This document shows positions 10,620-19,262 of a stretch of 64,000 bases of DNA, piece after piece; within the stretch, counting starts at the first letter, position 1; each line of letters starts with the position of its first letter. The position numbers and the translations under genes were made by a program. A model generated the notes under the pieces. The model had not been told where the DNA came from, made no database searches, and saw only the letters and a program-made list of their open reading frames with translations. The stretch spans positions 13,893,001 through 13,957,000 of the forward strand of contig CM055318.2 of the NCBI GenBank assembly GCA_029255685.2. The letters are read 5' to 3'. The DNA is from Silene conica. Taxonomy: Eukaryota > Streptophyta > Magnoliopsida > Caryophyllales > Caryophyllaceae.

Positions 10620-11471
10620 TTTCTGCGCCCTGAGTGGCATTTGAACTTTGTTGTTTTGTCTTGCTATTTGGTTGGGCTAGTGCCCTTAACATTTTCTTGT
10701 ACCCTGGGCCCTGTGTGGCGGGCTTTGTTTTGTTTCTTTTGTTTTTGTTGAACTGCACTGGGTACTGCCCATGAATTTCTAGCAGCTTTTCGTGCTGCTT
10801 AATTATGTGTTTGTGGACGATTTTGTGCATCCTGCGTGTTTTTGCTTTGTTTTGTTTGTTTGTGCATGCTTGTGTATATTTGGCCATGTGTGGGTGCTGG
10901 CTTCAGGGTATACCCAACTCAGTCAGAGGCTGTCAGGCTTTCGCGGGTGCTAGGTATCGTGGGCGACAGTGTCCCAGTTGCTCGTACTTTGCTATGCCCA
11001 CGCAGTGTAGAAAACTGAGTGTGATTTAACTCGTGTTCGTTTTTAGAAGAGGTAACATGTTGCAAGTATTCGTAGTAGGAACAATTTCAAGTAGATTTTC
11101 ATTAGCAATAGGCAAATCGAATTTCCACATAACTCCCTCAGGATGGCTGGATCCTGGGGGCGGTACATTTTTAGGTAATAAAAACATAAAATGCAAAAAC
11201 GAGTAGATACCCTAAAGTCTGGACGTAGGTTTTGGGCGCGGGCTTTGAGAGTATTCTGAGATGCTCTTTCTTCATATATGGTATTTCTTCATATGGAGGG
11301 TATTCCAAGGCCTGGGTACCATGTTCCCCTCCATGTCCATCAACCTGTAGGATCCACTTTCTGTTGTACTTTCCACCTGATAGGGTCCTTCCCAGTTGTA
11401 GGCGAATTTCCCGGCTTTCTGGTTCTTCGTGTTCTGGAACACTTTCCTGAGAACTAGGTCTCCTACTTGTT
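10620..11471. other. Non-coding spacer between the convergent accessory gene and pol of the Tat element
   Basis: No credible ORF. The plus-strand accessory gene ends at 10619 and the minus-strand pol ORF ends at 11472, so this is a convergent 3' region. It contains a CCTGGGCCCTGTGTGGCG motif (10702-10719) and a roughly 120-bp block (10881-11000), both conserved in the second Tat-related element of this window. Confidence 0.7.
10881..11000. other. Conserved non-coding island of the Tat family, copy 1
   Basis: Closely matches 21405-21520 of the other element, although the surrounding sequence is diverged or deleted. Its core GGGCGACAGTGTCCC (10960-10974) is an imperfect palindrome. Position between the two convergent genes suggests a cis role (terminator, packaging or dimer signal), but this is inference. 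Confidence 0.55.
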
Positions 11472-13640
11472 TTAACTTCGGGCTACCATCTGCTTGTAGG
11501 CTGCCATTCTGATGGCAGCGCTGGTTCTGAGCTCGTCAACTGTGTCTAGGCTGCTGGCCATTTCTGTTTGATTGCGCTCTTTCGTCAGGCAGCCATATCT
11601 TTGGGTTGGCACCTTTATTTCTGCTGGGATGACCGCTTCTGCTCCAAATACCAGGCTGAAAGGGGTCTGGCCTGTTGCTGTTTTTGGTGTGGTTCTGTCA
11701 GACCACAAGACTAGAGGTAACTCGTCTGCCCATTTGCCTTCGGCTTCCTCCAGCCTTCTCTTCATGTTGTCCATGACGATTCTGTTGCTGCATTCTGCTT
11801 GGCCGTTTGTTTGTGGGTACTTGGGGGCAGCTTTTAGTAGAGTGATATTCCAACTAGCACAAAATGCTTCTGTTTTGTTAGATATGAATTGTGAGCCATT
11901 GTCACACACTATTTCAGAAGGTATACCGAACCTGCAGATTATGTTACGCTTAAGGAAAGATATCACCTGCTTTTCTGTAACCTGGGGGAAGGCTTCTGCC
12001 TCTATCCACTTGGAGAAGTAGTCCGTTAATGCGAGCATGTAGGTTATGTTCCCAGGTGCTCTGGGCAGTGGTCCTACGATGTCCATTCCCCATTTCATGA
12101 AGGGCCAGGGTGATATGATCGGGTGTAGGGGCTCGGCGGGCTGATGCGTGACTGGTGCGTGCTTCTTGCAGGCTTCGCATTTCTTGCCGAGCTCCACTGC
12201 GTCTCTTCGTATTGTCGGCCAGAAGTACCCCATCCTGATTGCTTTATTAGACAGACTCCTGCCCCCTGCATGATTTCCACAGTCTCCACTGTGGAGGTCA
12301 TGCAAGACCGTCTGTCCTTCCTTGTCGCCCATGCATCTCAGGTAAGGTCCTGCGAGCGATTTCCTGAACAACACACCGTCTATTAGTACGAATCTGGAGG
12401 CTTTCATTTTGAATCCTCTTACCTCTTTTTTGTCTGCTGGGAGAGCTCCATCCTGCAGCCAGTTTTGGTAGGGTGTCCTCCAGTCGTCTGGCTTTTGTTG
12501 TTCTGTGGTGTTGCTGAGGACGCCTAATCCTGCCTCCCATTGTGTGCTGGAGTTCTTAACTTCCCAGTCTTCCTGAGAAGTTGACGGCTCCAGCACGTGG
12601 GTGATTGGGATTGAGGAGATATCCCCTGGTTTGAATGTTGCTCCCAGATTGGCTAACGCATCTGCCTCTGCGTTCTGCTCCCTGGGTACCTGCTCTATCT
12701 TGAAGGTGATAAACCTTGTTTTCCTGTCTCTGACCACTTCCAGGTAAGTTACCATTCTGGGGTCCTTAGCCTCGTACTCGTCATTGACGTGGTTCACTAT
12801 GAGCTGTGAGTCACTGAATGCATGGAGGTATCTAACTTTGAGGTCCAGGGCTAGTTGGAGTCCCTGGATCAAGCCCTCGCACTCTGCCACGTTGTTGGTT
12901 GCTTGGAATTCGCACCGCACTGCCTGGACGATCATGTCTCCTTGAGGGGACCTGAGCACCATTCCTACTCCTGCTCCCCGGCTGTTGGAAGCTCCATCTA
13001 CGTACATCGTCCAACAATTTTCTTCAGAGTCCATTTCTGGAGGTAGGATTTCTCTGGTTGCCTCTTTTTCCATTCCTGGGCTAAAATCAGAGACGAAATC
13101 TGCAAGGGCTTGTGATTTTATCGCAGTTCTGGTTTCAAATTTTAGGTCGTAGCCACTTAAGTGGACGGACCATTTGGACATTCTCCCAGAAAGTTCTGGC
13201 TTACTCAATATGGGTCTCAGGGGGTAGCTAGTTAAGACTGATATGGAGCGAGATTCAAAGTAAGGTCTCAGTTTATATGAAGCTTTAACTAAAGCAAGAA
13301 CTAGCTTTTCAGGAGCTGTATACCTGGTCTCTGCAGGAAGCAGAGACTTACTGATGTAATAAACTGGATGCTGGACCCCCTCGTGCTCCCGTACCAAGAC
13401 TGCACTGACTGCTACTTCCGTTACCGAGAGATACAGGTACAATGGCTCCCCCGGTTCTGGTTTGGACAGGAGTGGAGGAGTACTGAGGTATCTCTTCAGC
13501 TCTAAGAACGCTTTTTCGTGCTCCTCTGTCCACTCGAATCTTTGGCTCTTTCGTAATATGTCGTAGAACAGCCTGCATCTGTCGGAGGACCTGGATATGA
13601 ACCTATTGAGGGCGGCCACCCTGCCAGTCAGCTTCTGCAC
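11472..13640 (-). CDS. Tat pol C part: RNase H, second RNase H, integrase
   Basis: A 722-aa open frame that continues pol after a frameshift near 13643. The first part (residues 1-190) is the RT-linked RNase H (RFEWTEEHEKAFLELK, YYISKSLLPAETRYT, KWSVHLSGYDLKFE). Residues about 210-330 are a second RNase H with WTMYVDGASNSRGAGVG, ATNNVAECEGL, FSDSQLIVNHV and EQNAEADALANL, which is the dual RNase H hallmark of Tat elements. The integrase follows: zinc-binding HSGDCGNHAG...CEACKKH, and core residues in MDIVGPLP, VCDNGSQFIS and NGQAECSNR, consistent with D,D-35-E. The C-terminal GYF-like region ends MAAYKQMVARS. It would be made only as part of a polyprotein, not from its own start. Confidence 0.9.
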   Translation of the reverse strand: MQKLTGRVAALNRFISRSSDRCRLFYDILRKSQRFEWTEEHEKAFLELKRYLSTPPLLSKPEPGEPLYLYLSVTEVAVSAVLVREHEGVQHPVYYISKSLLPAETRYTAPEKLVLALVKASYKLRPYFESRSISVLTSYPLRPILSKPELSGRMSKWSVHLSGYDLKFETRTAIKSQALADFVSDFSPGMEKEATREILPPEMDSEENCWTMYVDGASNSRGAGVGMVLRSPQGDMIVQAVRCEFQATNNVAECEGLIQGLQLALDLKVRYLHAFSDSQLIVNHVNDEYEAKDPRMVTYLEVVRDRKTRFITFKIEQVPREQNAEADALANLGATFKPGDISSIPITHVLEPSTSQEDWEVKNSSTQWEAGLGVLSNTTEQQKPDDWRTPYQNWLQDGALPADKKEVRGFKMKASRFVLIDGVLFRKSLAGPYLRCMGDKEGQTVLHDLHSGDCGNHAGGRSLSNKAIRMGYFWPTIRRDAVELGKKCEACKKHAPVTHQPAEPLHPIISPWPFMKWGMDIVGPLPRAPGNITYMLALTDYFSKWIEAEAFPQVTEKQVISFLKRNIICRFGIPSEIVCDNGSQFISNKTEAFCASWNITLLKAAPKYPQTNGQAECSNRIVMDNMKRRLEEAEGKWADELPLVLWSDRTTPKTATGQTPFSLVFGAEAVIPAEIKVPTQRYGCLTKERNQTEMASSLDTVDELRTSAAIRMAAYKQMVARS

Positions 13641-14584
13641 GTCTTTGGTTTCTGGGGGGACTCCAGCTGAAGAAGTGCTTTGATCTGCTCGCTACTTGCT
13701 TCGATCCCTCTCTGCGTTACCATGTACCCCAGAACTTTCCGCTGGATACCCCGAATGTGCACTTGGAGGGATTCAGCTTCATTTGGTATTTCCTCAGTAT
13801 GCTGAAGGTTTCCTCCAGGTGTTGGGCATGCTGGCTGGCTGCTTTGGATTTGACTACCATGTCGTCTATGTAGACTTCCATGGTTTTGCCTATTTGATCT
13901 TTGAACATCATGTTCACCAGCCTTTGGTAGGTGGAACCTGCATTTTTTTAACCCAAATGGCATAACGTTATAGCAGTAGATACCTCGTTCAGACCTGAAG
14001 GCCGTTTTCTCCTGGTCCTCCGGATGCGTCTTTATCTGGTTGTATCCACTCCATCCGTCCAGGAACGTAAGCATCTCGTGGCCTGCTATTGTGTCCACCA
14101 TAGCGTCTATGTGCGGCAGGGGGAACGGGTCTTTGGGGCATGCTTTGTTCAGGTCGGTGAAGTCCACGCATACTCTCCACTTCCCGTTCTTCTTGGGGAC
14201 CACCACCACGTTTGACAGCCACTCTGGATACTTTACCTCTCTGATTTTTCCTGCGGCCAGGAGGTCATCTACCTCCTGGTTTATCACCTGATTCCTTTCT
14301 GCGGCAAATTTCCTTCTTTTCTGTTGGACCGGCTTGTAGCCGGGGTTTACACTTAACTTGTGCGAGATTATGTTTGGGTCTATTCCCACCATGTCCTCGT
14401 GGGACCACACAAAACAATCAATGTTAGCTTTTAATAATTTTAACAATTCTGACCGAATTATACCTGTACATTCTGCTCCTACCAGCACCTTCCTTTCTGG
14501 ATGCAGCGGGTCCAGGGGGATTTCTTCCACCGCTACCTGAGGGGGCTCTTCATAGGTTCCCCTGAACTGCCTTTCCTGTGATTG
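13628..14584 (-). pseudogene. Tat reverse transcriptase region, frameshifted
   Basis: Follows in the same frame as the protease ORF after the TAG at 14585-14587. It carries RT blocks KWRVCVDFTDLNKACPKD, DGWSGYNQIKTHPED and YCYNVMPFGLK. Three one-base shifts then break it. A run of seven A (13943-13949) appears to have one A too many after PFGLK. The catalytic YIDDMVVKSK block therefore lies in another frame (13717-13917). A missing base near 13731-13738 restores the first frame at GYMVTQRG. A missing base near 13643 shifts the end into the RNase H frame. The first two shifts nearly cancel, costing about 70 residues that include the active site. An intact copy would read through all these blocks. 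Confidence 0.85.
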
Positions 14585-14587
14585 CTA
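14579..14587 (-). other. In-frame TAG with leaky-stop context (TAG CAA TCA)
   Basis: The only interruption between the protease ORF (15472-14588) and the RT-coding frame is TAG at 14585-14587. Downstream codons are CAA (14582-14584) and TCA (14579-14581), fitting the UAG-CAR-YYA context known to promote stop-codon readthrough in tobamoviruses and used by the plant retroelement SIRE1. The frame on the far side is open and reads QSQERQFRGTYEE into the RT. This could be programmed readthrough or simply a CAG-to-TAG mutation. Confidence 0.5.
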
Positions 14588-15472
14588 TGCTGGGGGAGGA
14601 GTGGTCGTGGGCTTGAGCGCCACCTTGTAGCAACTCCTCGCTTCTTCCTGGTTTCCTCTTATTGTCTGAACTCCCCATGGTGTAGGGAACTTGAGGCACT
14701 GGTGGTATGAGGATGGGATGGCCTTCATGTCGTGTATCCACGGCCTGCCAAGGATAACATTGTAGGTAGAGGGACCATCAATTACCAAGTACCTCACCTG
14801 CTTGTTGATTCCTCCGGCATAGGTCGGGATCAGAATCTCTCCGAGAGAGTGCTTGGTTTCTCCGCTAAATCCCACCAGCGGTACCGTCTTTTTGGTCAGG
14901 TCTGCTTCGTCGAACCCCATACTTTTCAAGGTTTCTAGCATGATGATATTGACCGAGCTTCCCGTGTCCACCAGGATTTTCTTTACCCTGCAGTTCCCTA
15001 TGGATAGGGTGATGATCAGGGCGTCATCATGGTACTCTGCGCCTTCTTCGATGTCTATTTCGTCGAAGCTGACGGCTGGCAGATCCTGGGTGCTGATCCT
15101 GCACGAAAACTCTGGTTTGTCTCCCTTGGTTTTGGCCGCGTGTCTTTTGGCGGCAGAGTATGTGAGCCCACACAATTCTGAGCCCCCTGTTATCACGTTA
15201 ATGGTTCTAGTGCAAATAGGAGGGCTAGAGGGTGCTACATGGCGGGCCGCGTTCACCTTGGTTCCTTTTGGCAGGATGTGGTTCAGGTTGCCCTGCTCGT
15301 ACTGATATCGAACCTCCTTTCTGAGGGTGATGCAGTCCTCCGTTGTATGCCCGATGTCCTCGTTATGGAAGTCGCACCTCAGGTTGGTGTCCCTTCCGTC
15401 CTTGCTCCTTTCTTCTGCCCTCTTCTTGGGCCATTTGACTTTCTCTCCTAACTCTTTCAGAGTTTTGATCAT
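14585..15472 (-). CDS. Tat Gag C part and aspartic protease
   Basis: A 295-aa ORF. It has a Cys/His motif CDFHNEDIGHTTEDC (roughly residues 35-50), equivalent to the C-terminal Gag zinc knuckle-like region of Tat elements. The retropepsin follows, with active-site ILVDTGSSVNIIML near residue 165 and a flap/second-half GRPWIHDMKA. It starts with ATG at 15472 overlapping the Gag stop as ATGA, and ends at the TAG discussed separately. The protein reading NLAG-MIKTLKELGEKV is smooth across the overlap, so Gag and protease were probably a single frame or are joined by a -1 shift. Confidence 0.85.
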   Translation of the reverse strand: MIKTLKELGEKVKWPKKRAEERSKDGRDTNLRCDFHNEDIGHTTEDCITLRKEVRYQYEQGNLNHILPKGTKVNAARHVAPSSPPICTRTINVITGGSELCGLTYSAAKRHAAKTKGDKPEFSCRISTQDLPAVSFDEIDIEEGAEYHDDALIITLSIGNCRVKKILVDTGSSVNIIMLETLKSMGFDEADLTKKTVPLVGFSGETKHSLGEILIPTYAGGINKQVRYLVIDGPSTYNVILGRPWIHDMKAIPSSYHQCLKFPTPWGVQTIRGNQEEARSCYKVALKPTTTPPPA

Positions 15473-17115
15473 CCTGCAAGGTTGACAGTAAAACCATACT
15501 CTTGTACCTTTGGAGGCAGGTTTGGGTCGTTCTTCCAGCCTTTCCCTCCAGAGACCTTATGCACTGGTCTGCTGTAGGGTTTTGATCTTTCCTGCCTGTC
15601 TGCTGGTACTTTCCTGCTGGTGGATGCGGTGCTGCAGCTGATCTTTCTTGGCCCCGCGTCTTCCTCTAGCCGAATGGCATCCAACGCCTTCTGCTGAACC
15701 TGAGCGTATGCCGTGCATGGCCATTTGGTTAGCTCTTTGTATAGGTCGGAGGCCTGTGGTAGCCCCCAGCGGAAGGCGTGGATGGCAGTCTTCTCCTTGC
15801 AGTGGGGTATGGATACCATCTCCTTGTTGAATCTGGCTAGGTAAACCCTGGTGGATTCTCCGTCACCCTGCTGGATTTCGTAGAGGTCGCTGGTTTGCTT
15901 TTCTGGCCTCCTACTGCTGGCGAACTGCTGGTTGAACGCATTCACCAGTCCTGCAAAGCTGGAGATGCTGGAGTTTGGCAGGCTGACGAACCACTGGAGG
16001 GCGGCTCCTGAGAGAGTGGATCTGAATCCTTTGCACATGCATGCTTCCTTCAAGGGCCCGGAAGCTGTCACCACCATCATTTTCTGTTTGTACTGGTTGA
16101 CGTGATCTATTGGATCAGCCGTTCCGTCGTAGTTCGTCATGTTTGGGGGAGTGAAACCTTTGGGCACGTCCACTGAGACTATGTTGTGGGTGAACGGCGA
16201 ATCTGCATAGCTGTCTGGGGCCGCCTTTTCCAGGGGCCTTGGCACTCCTGGTATGCGGCTAACCATATCCCACGACTCTTTGTATCGATGCTCCCAAGGG
16301 TCTGGTCCTGCAAGAGGGTTAGCAAGATTCCAAGAGGTACCAGGGGTAAAGGGTGCATACCCTTGTGCTCCAGGGGTCTGACTGACCATGGGTTGACCGA
16401 GTATGGGCTGACTGAGCGGGATGGTGTGGACTATTGACGGCGTCTGCTGGGCAGTGAACCCTGATGGTCCAGCCCCCAGTAGGAGTGGATGCCTCACCGA
16501 TGATCCTTCCCCTTGCGTCCAGTCGGGGGTTGGTGTGGACGAAAATCCTGCATTACCATGATGGTTAGTATTAACGGGTAATCTCACAAGTCCGTTACCT
16601 GGGGCTCCTGTTCGCGGCGGAGGCGAGTCTAGATCGAGAGAAAGGCACCCTAGCCCTGTGGGTGTGATCCTCTCTGGTGGAGTTACTCCTGTGAGGTCTA
16701 GCCTGGTGACCAGCTCGTTGGGGATGGTCCTCGTATCGCTCCTGCTTCCTGGAGGTCTTGGGATCCTAGTTCCCGCATCTGGTGCCCCATTGGCATGCGG
16801 AGGCTGGTTCTGCGTCGTGGCTAACTTCCTCAGCTCTTGGTTGTTTTTCTTTAGACCATCTACCGCCTGGTGGAGGGCAAAAATTCCCTCCATCATGGTT
16901 TTCCATATATCTAAAGTTGGAGCTTCTCCACCGGTGTTCCCTGAACTGGCTGCTGTGCCACTGGTGGTGGTGCCTGACTGCGCCTGAGGGGTGCTGCCGC
17001 TGAGGGGCGCCATTGTTGCCGCTGATGGAGTTTCCAGGGTTCCCATTGAGGTGGAGGTGGTGCCTACCACCGAGGAAATGGGTTGTGAGGTTGTCTGAGG
17101 GTTTGTGTTTGTCAT
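15469..17115 (-). CDS. Tat Gag
   Basis: The best start is the ATG at 17115 (MTNTNPQTTS), 83 bases inside the 5' LTR. The open frame extends upstream to 17172 without a better start. The N part is Ser/Thr/Pro/Gly-rich. A helical segment (IWKTMMEGIFALHQAVDGLKKN) follows, then a long disordered region. The retrotransposon gag capsid domain is in the C half (PKGFTPPNMTNYDGTADPID, CMCKGFRSTLSGAALQWF, LYEIQQGDGESTRVYLARF). It ends at TGA 15469-15471, overlapping the protease ORF. The capsid region is clearly homologous to the shorter Gag at 22100-23446. Confidence 0.92.
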   Translation of the reverse strand: MTNTNPQTTSQPISSVVGTTSTSMGTLETPSAATMAPLSGSTPQAQSGTTTSGTAASSGNTGGEAPTLDIWKTMMEGIFALHQAVDGLKKNNQELRKLATTQNQPPHANGAPDAGTRIPRPPGSRSDTRTIPNELVTRLDLTGVTPPERITPTGLGCLSLDLDSPPPRTGAPGNGLVRLPVNTNHHGNAGFSSTPTPDWTQGEGSSVRHPLLLGAGPSGFTAQQTPSIVHTIPLSQPILGQPMVSQTPGAQGYAPFTPGTSWNLANPLAGPDPWEHRYKESWDMVSRIPGVPRPLEKAAPDSYADSPFTHNIVSVDVPKGFTPPNMTNYDGTADPIDHVNQYKQKMMVVTASGPLKEACMCKGFRSTLSGAALQWFVSLPNSSISSFAGLVNAFNQQFASSRRPEKQTSDLYEIQQGDGESTRVYLARFNKEMVSIPHCKEKTAIHAFRWGLPQASDLYKELTKWPCTAYAQVQQKALDAIRLEEDAGPRKISCSTASTSRKVPADRQERSKPYSRPVHKVSGGKGWKNDPNLPPKVQEYGFTVNLAG

Positions 17116-17172
17116 TTTTGAGAGGTTTACAACGAGTTCCAGTTTTTCACGCTTTTTGAGTTGAATAATCAC

Positions 17173-17197
17173 TATAGCCCCACGGTGGGGGCCAAAA
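17173..17197 (-). promoter_or_regulatory. Primer-binding site region of the Tat element
   Basis: Immediately inside the 5' LTR the minus strand reads TTTTGGCCCCCACCGTGGGG. This resembles the TTTGGCGCCCACCGTGGGG class of primer-binding sites in plant Tat/Ogre elements, with one base changed in the GGCGCC core. The primer tRNA is not assigned. The change could weaken priming. Confidence 0.6.
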
Positions 17198-17802
17198 TGT
17201 TTATGTAAAAATTCACCTAGTATTTAGTTTCGAGGTTATAGTGATTTCTAGCCTAAAAGGGTATAGATTTAGATTAGTTGGTTGTCGAGGAGTATGGATG
17301 AGATGAAGGTGGATGCAAAGAGATGATGACGCGGAAACGCCTTAGGGAAAAACCGCGGGAGGACGGTATCCTCCAAGTTTCTACTAGAATGTTCTTGCAG
17401 AGTATGTTCCGTGTTACAAGTATTTCTAGGGTTTTCTCTAAGTGTTTTGTGTGCTCTGTCTGCGAATGAATCCACAATGTACAATGTTTTAGATATTTAT
17501 AATACTCCTTTCCTTTGGACCGTTGGATCAGGCTGTTATCCAACGGATCCTTTTTCCTTCCTTTATCTTCTTTTGGCTTCTTTCCTCTTGTTGCTTTTTC
17601 TGGGCAGAACTGGATGTGTGGCTATTTTGGGGAAGCATCGAGCCTTGCTCCCACAGCCTTTCCTTCTTCCTCGTTTCCGCTGCACGCCTTTCTTCCCTTA
17701 TACACTTCTTCTCTTGCTGACCTAGCCCCCTTTGTACAATCTTGGCCCAATTATGTGATGCCACGTGTCGACATGCAAAATAGTCAATTTTGAGGTATAA
17801 CA
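17198..17802 (-). repeat. 5' LTR of the Tat element
   Basis: 605 bp, uninterrupted. On the minus strand it starts TGTTATACC and ends TACATAAACA. A TATA-like TATAAATA is on the minus strand at 17494-17501. Differences from the 3' LTR noted by eye include TTTATGTAA/TTTAGGTAA, AAACGCC/AAACCCC, GTATCC/GTATTC, GCTCTG/GCTTTG, TTAGAT/TTACAT, CTTTGG/CTATGG and TTGCTT/TTGTTT. Confidence 0.95.
17494..17501 (-). promoter_or_regulatory. TATA box of the Tat 5' LTR
   Basis: The minus strand has ATTATAAATATC within the 5' LTR, suitably placed for transcription starting around 17460-17470 toward gag. The equivalent site in the split 3' LTR is near 7500. Confidence 0.55.
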
Positions 17803-18001
17803 CAGCTTCTACACCGTACACAGTAGTATTCCCTGCGTTTCGTCCACAATTTGTATTTTTTTATCAAATAATTTGTCATGAAGAATCCCTATATTAGAAT
17901 ATACTCTCATTAATACTATTCCGAATTCTCCCGCTTAAATTTTCCGCCTAGGTAATATTCTACTCAAAAATATTTATTTTCTAATTTATTGTTGTTCTCT
18001 A

Positions 18002-18494
18002 TCTATAATACTGAAAAATATTTACTCCTATTAAAGATTATTGGTCTCCTAATTAATCTATCTTCCTATTAAGGAAATAAAAATTCTCTTAATTTTCTCT
18101 CGAAATGTTTCTCTCTAAATAAACTTTAAACTATTATCGCTCTTTCATTAAAATATAATCTTATAATTAAACTTTAATTTTATAATTAAGTTCAAAATTA
18201 TGATTTTCTCACCAAAATAAGATAAAATTGATGTTAAACTATAAATATAAATAGGTAAATTTTTTATTAAATGCAATAATTATATCTTGACACAGAGTTA
18301 ACATTAACTTTTTGACAACAAAATTCATCAAAATAATTGGAGAAAACTTATAAAATAAAATCCTTAATTTTATTGTAAAAATAGATAAATTGATTTCATA
18401 AAAATAATTTTTTCATAACATTAATTTTCCATTATAAATAATGAAAATAAATATTTTATATATATCGCGCATTGCGTGGGGCCTGCTATACTAG
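18002..18494 (+). mobile_element. Short non-autonomous Helitron
   Basis: Starts TCTATAATACTG after an A (18001). It ends with a subterminal imperfect hairpin (CGCGCATTGCGTG, 18466-18478) and CTAG at 18491-18494, followed by T (18495). This fits the Helitron rule of 5'-TC, 3' hairpin plus CTRR, and insertion between A and T with no target duplication. It is 493 bp, AT-rich and has no ORF. Confidence 0.75.
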
Positions 18495-18495
18495 T

Positions 18496-19209
18496 AAGAA
18501 AATAAATAAATTATTAGGATGATTGGAGTATCAATTAACAATTTAACACTATGAAAACAAAAAAAATTAAAAATAAATCTATTGAAATGGGAATGCATAA
18601 GGGTAAATTAGGTACCACATAAATTTGAAAATTGGAACCAAATTTATAGAATCTGAACTTGTAGAAAATGGGTATAAAGTGTGAGTATTATAAATTTATT
18701 GAACTGATAAAACCTGAATTGAATTTAAAAGTGACTATAAGTCCAAAAGAACATGATTATAGTTAAACCTGGCAAACAGGTTAGTCGAGTCGGCCTAGGC
18801 CAGCTCAGACCGGGTCAATTCGACAGTAGTTGACTAGTTGGTCGAATCAAGCGGGTCAGGTCATTCCGGGTCAATGATTAAGAGATAAAAAAAGTGCTTT
18901 TAGATTATTATCAATTTATAGTTTAGTTTTGATAATTGATTCTTTATTTTAATGTAAATAATACGTGATTTAAATTTTTTTGATTTAACTAGAATTATAA
19001 TGCGTCGGTTCATTTACGGGTTAAATAGGTTATAATTGGATTATTTGGACCAGGTCGGAATGAATTGAAGAGCTCGGTCATATTCAAGTTAATTCAGATT
19101 TCGGATCATAATTCAACCAATTTTGAAATTTTTCAATGAAGACAACCTTAAACCTTTTTTCTTGAGTCAAATACGGCAGCCTTTAGCTAAAGTTAGAGAC
19201 CCACATACG
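18496..19209. other. AT-rich spacer upstream of the nicotinamidase gene
   Basis: No gene. 18765-19110 contains repeated GGGTCR/GGTCGA-like words (for example 18827-18870 and 19010-19080), similar in flavour to 35935-36015. These look like the decayed interior of a transposon, but I see no clear termini. Confidence 0.4.
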
Positions 19210-19218
19210 TATATAAAA
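19210..19218 (+). promoter_or_regulatory. Probable TATA box of the nicotinamidase gene
   Basis: TATATAAAA lies 45-53 bases before the ATG at 19263, so transcription would start about 20 bases upstream of the coding region, with a very short leader. Confidence 0.55.
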
Positions 19219-19262
19219 AGTAAATTCCAAGTCAATCGAGAGAACAGTGAGAAGACGACAAC

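Larger units (their letters stand above)
1069..17802 (-). mobile_element. Ty3/gypsy Tat-type LTR retrotransposon (host of nested insertions)
   Basis: The element runs right to left: 5' LTR 17198-17802, gag, protease, reverse transcriptase, RNase H, a second RNase H, integrase, an antisense accessory gene, then the 3' LTR (1069-1131 plus 7266-7807). It is flanked by a perfect 5-bp duplication, CAGCT, at 1064-1068 and 17803-17807. Both LTRs are 605 bp once the copia insert and its duplication are removed, begin and end TG/CA, and show about seven mismatches by eye (about 1.2%). A purine-rich tract (minus strand GAACTGGGGGCTAA) abuts the 3' LTR at 7808-7822. The dual RNase H plus an extra antisense ORF near the 3' LTR is characteristic of the Tat/Ogre/Retand branch. 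The coding region has a stop and several frameshifts, so this copy is probably not autonomous. Confidence 0.95.

Noticed and set aside
18765..19110. GGGTCGA-rich stretch as a transposon
   Set aside because: No inverted ends or target duplication could be found by eye.
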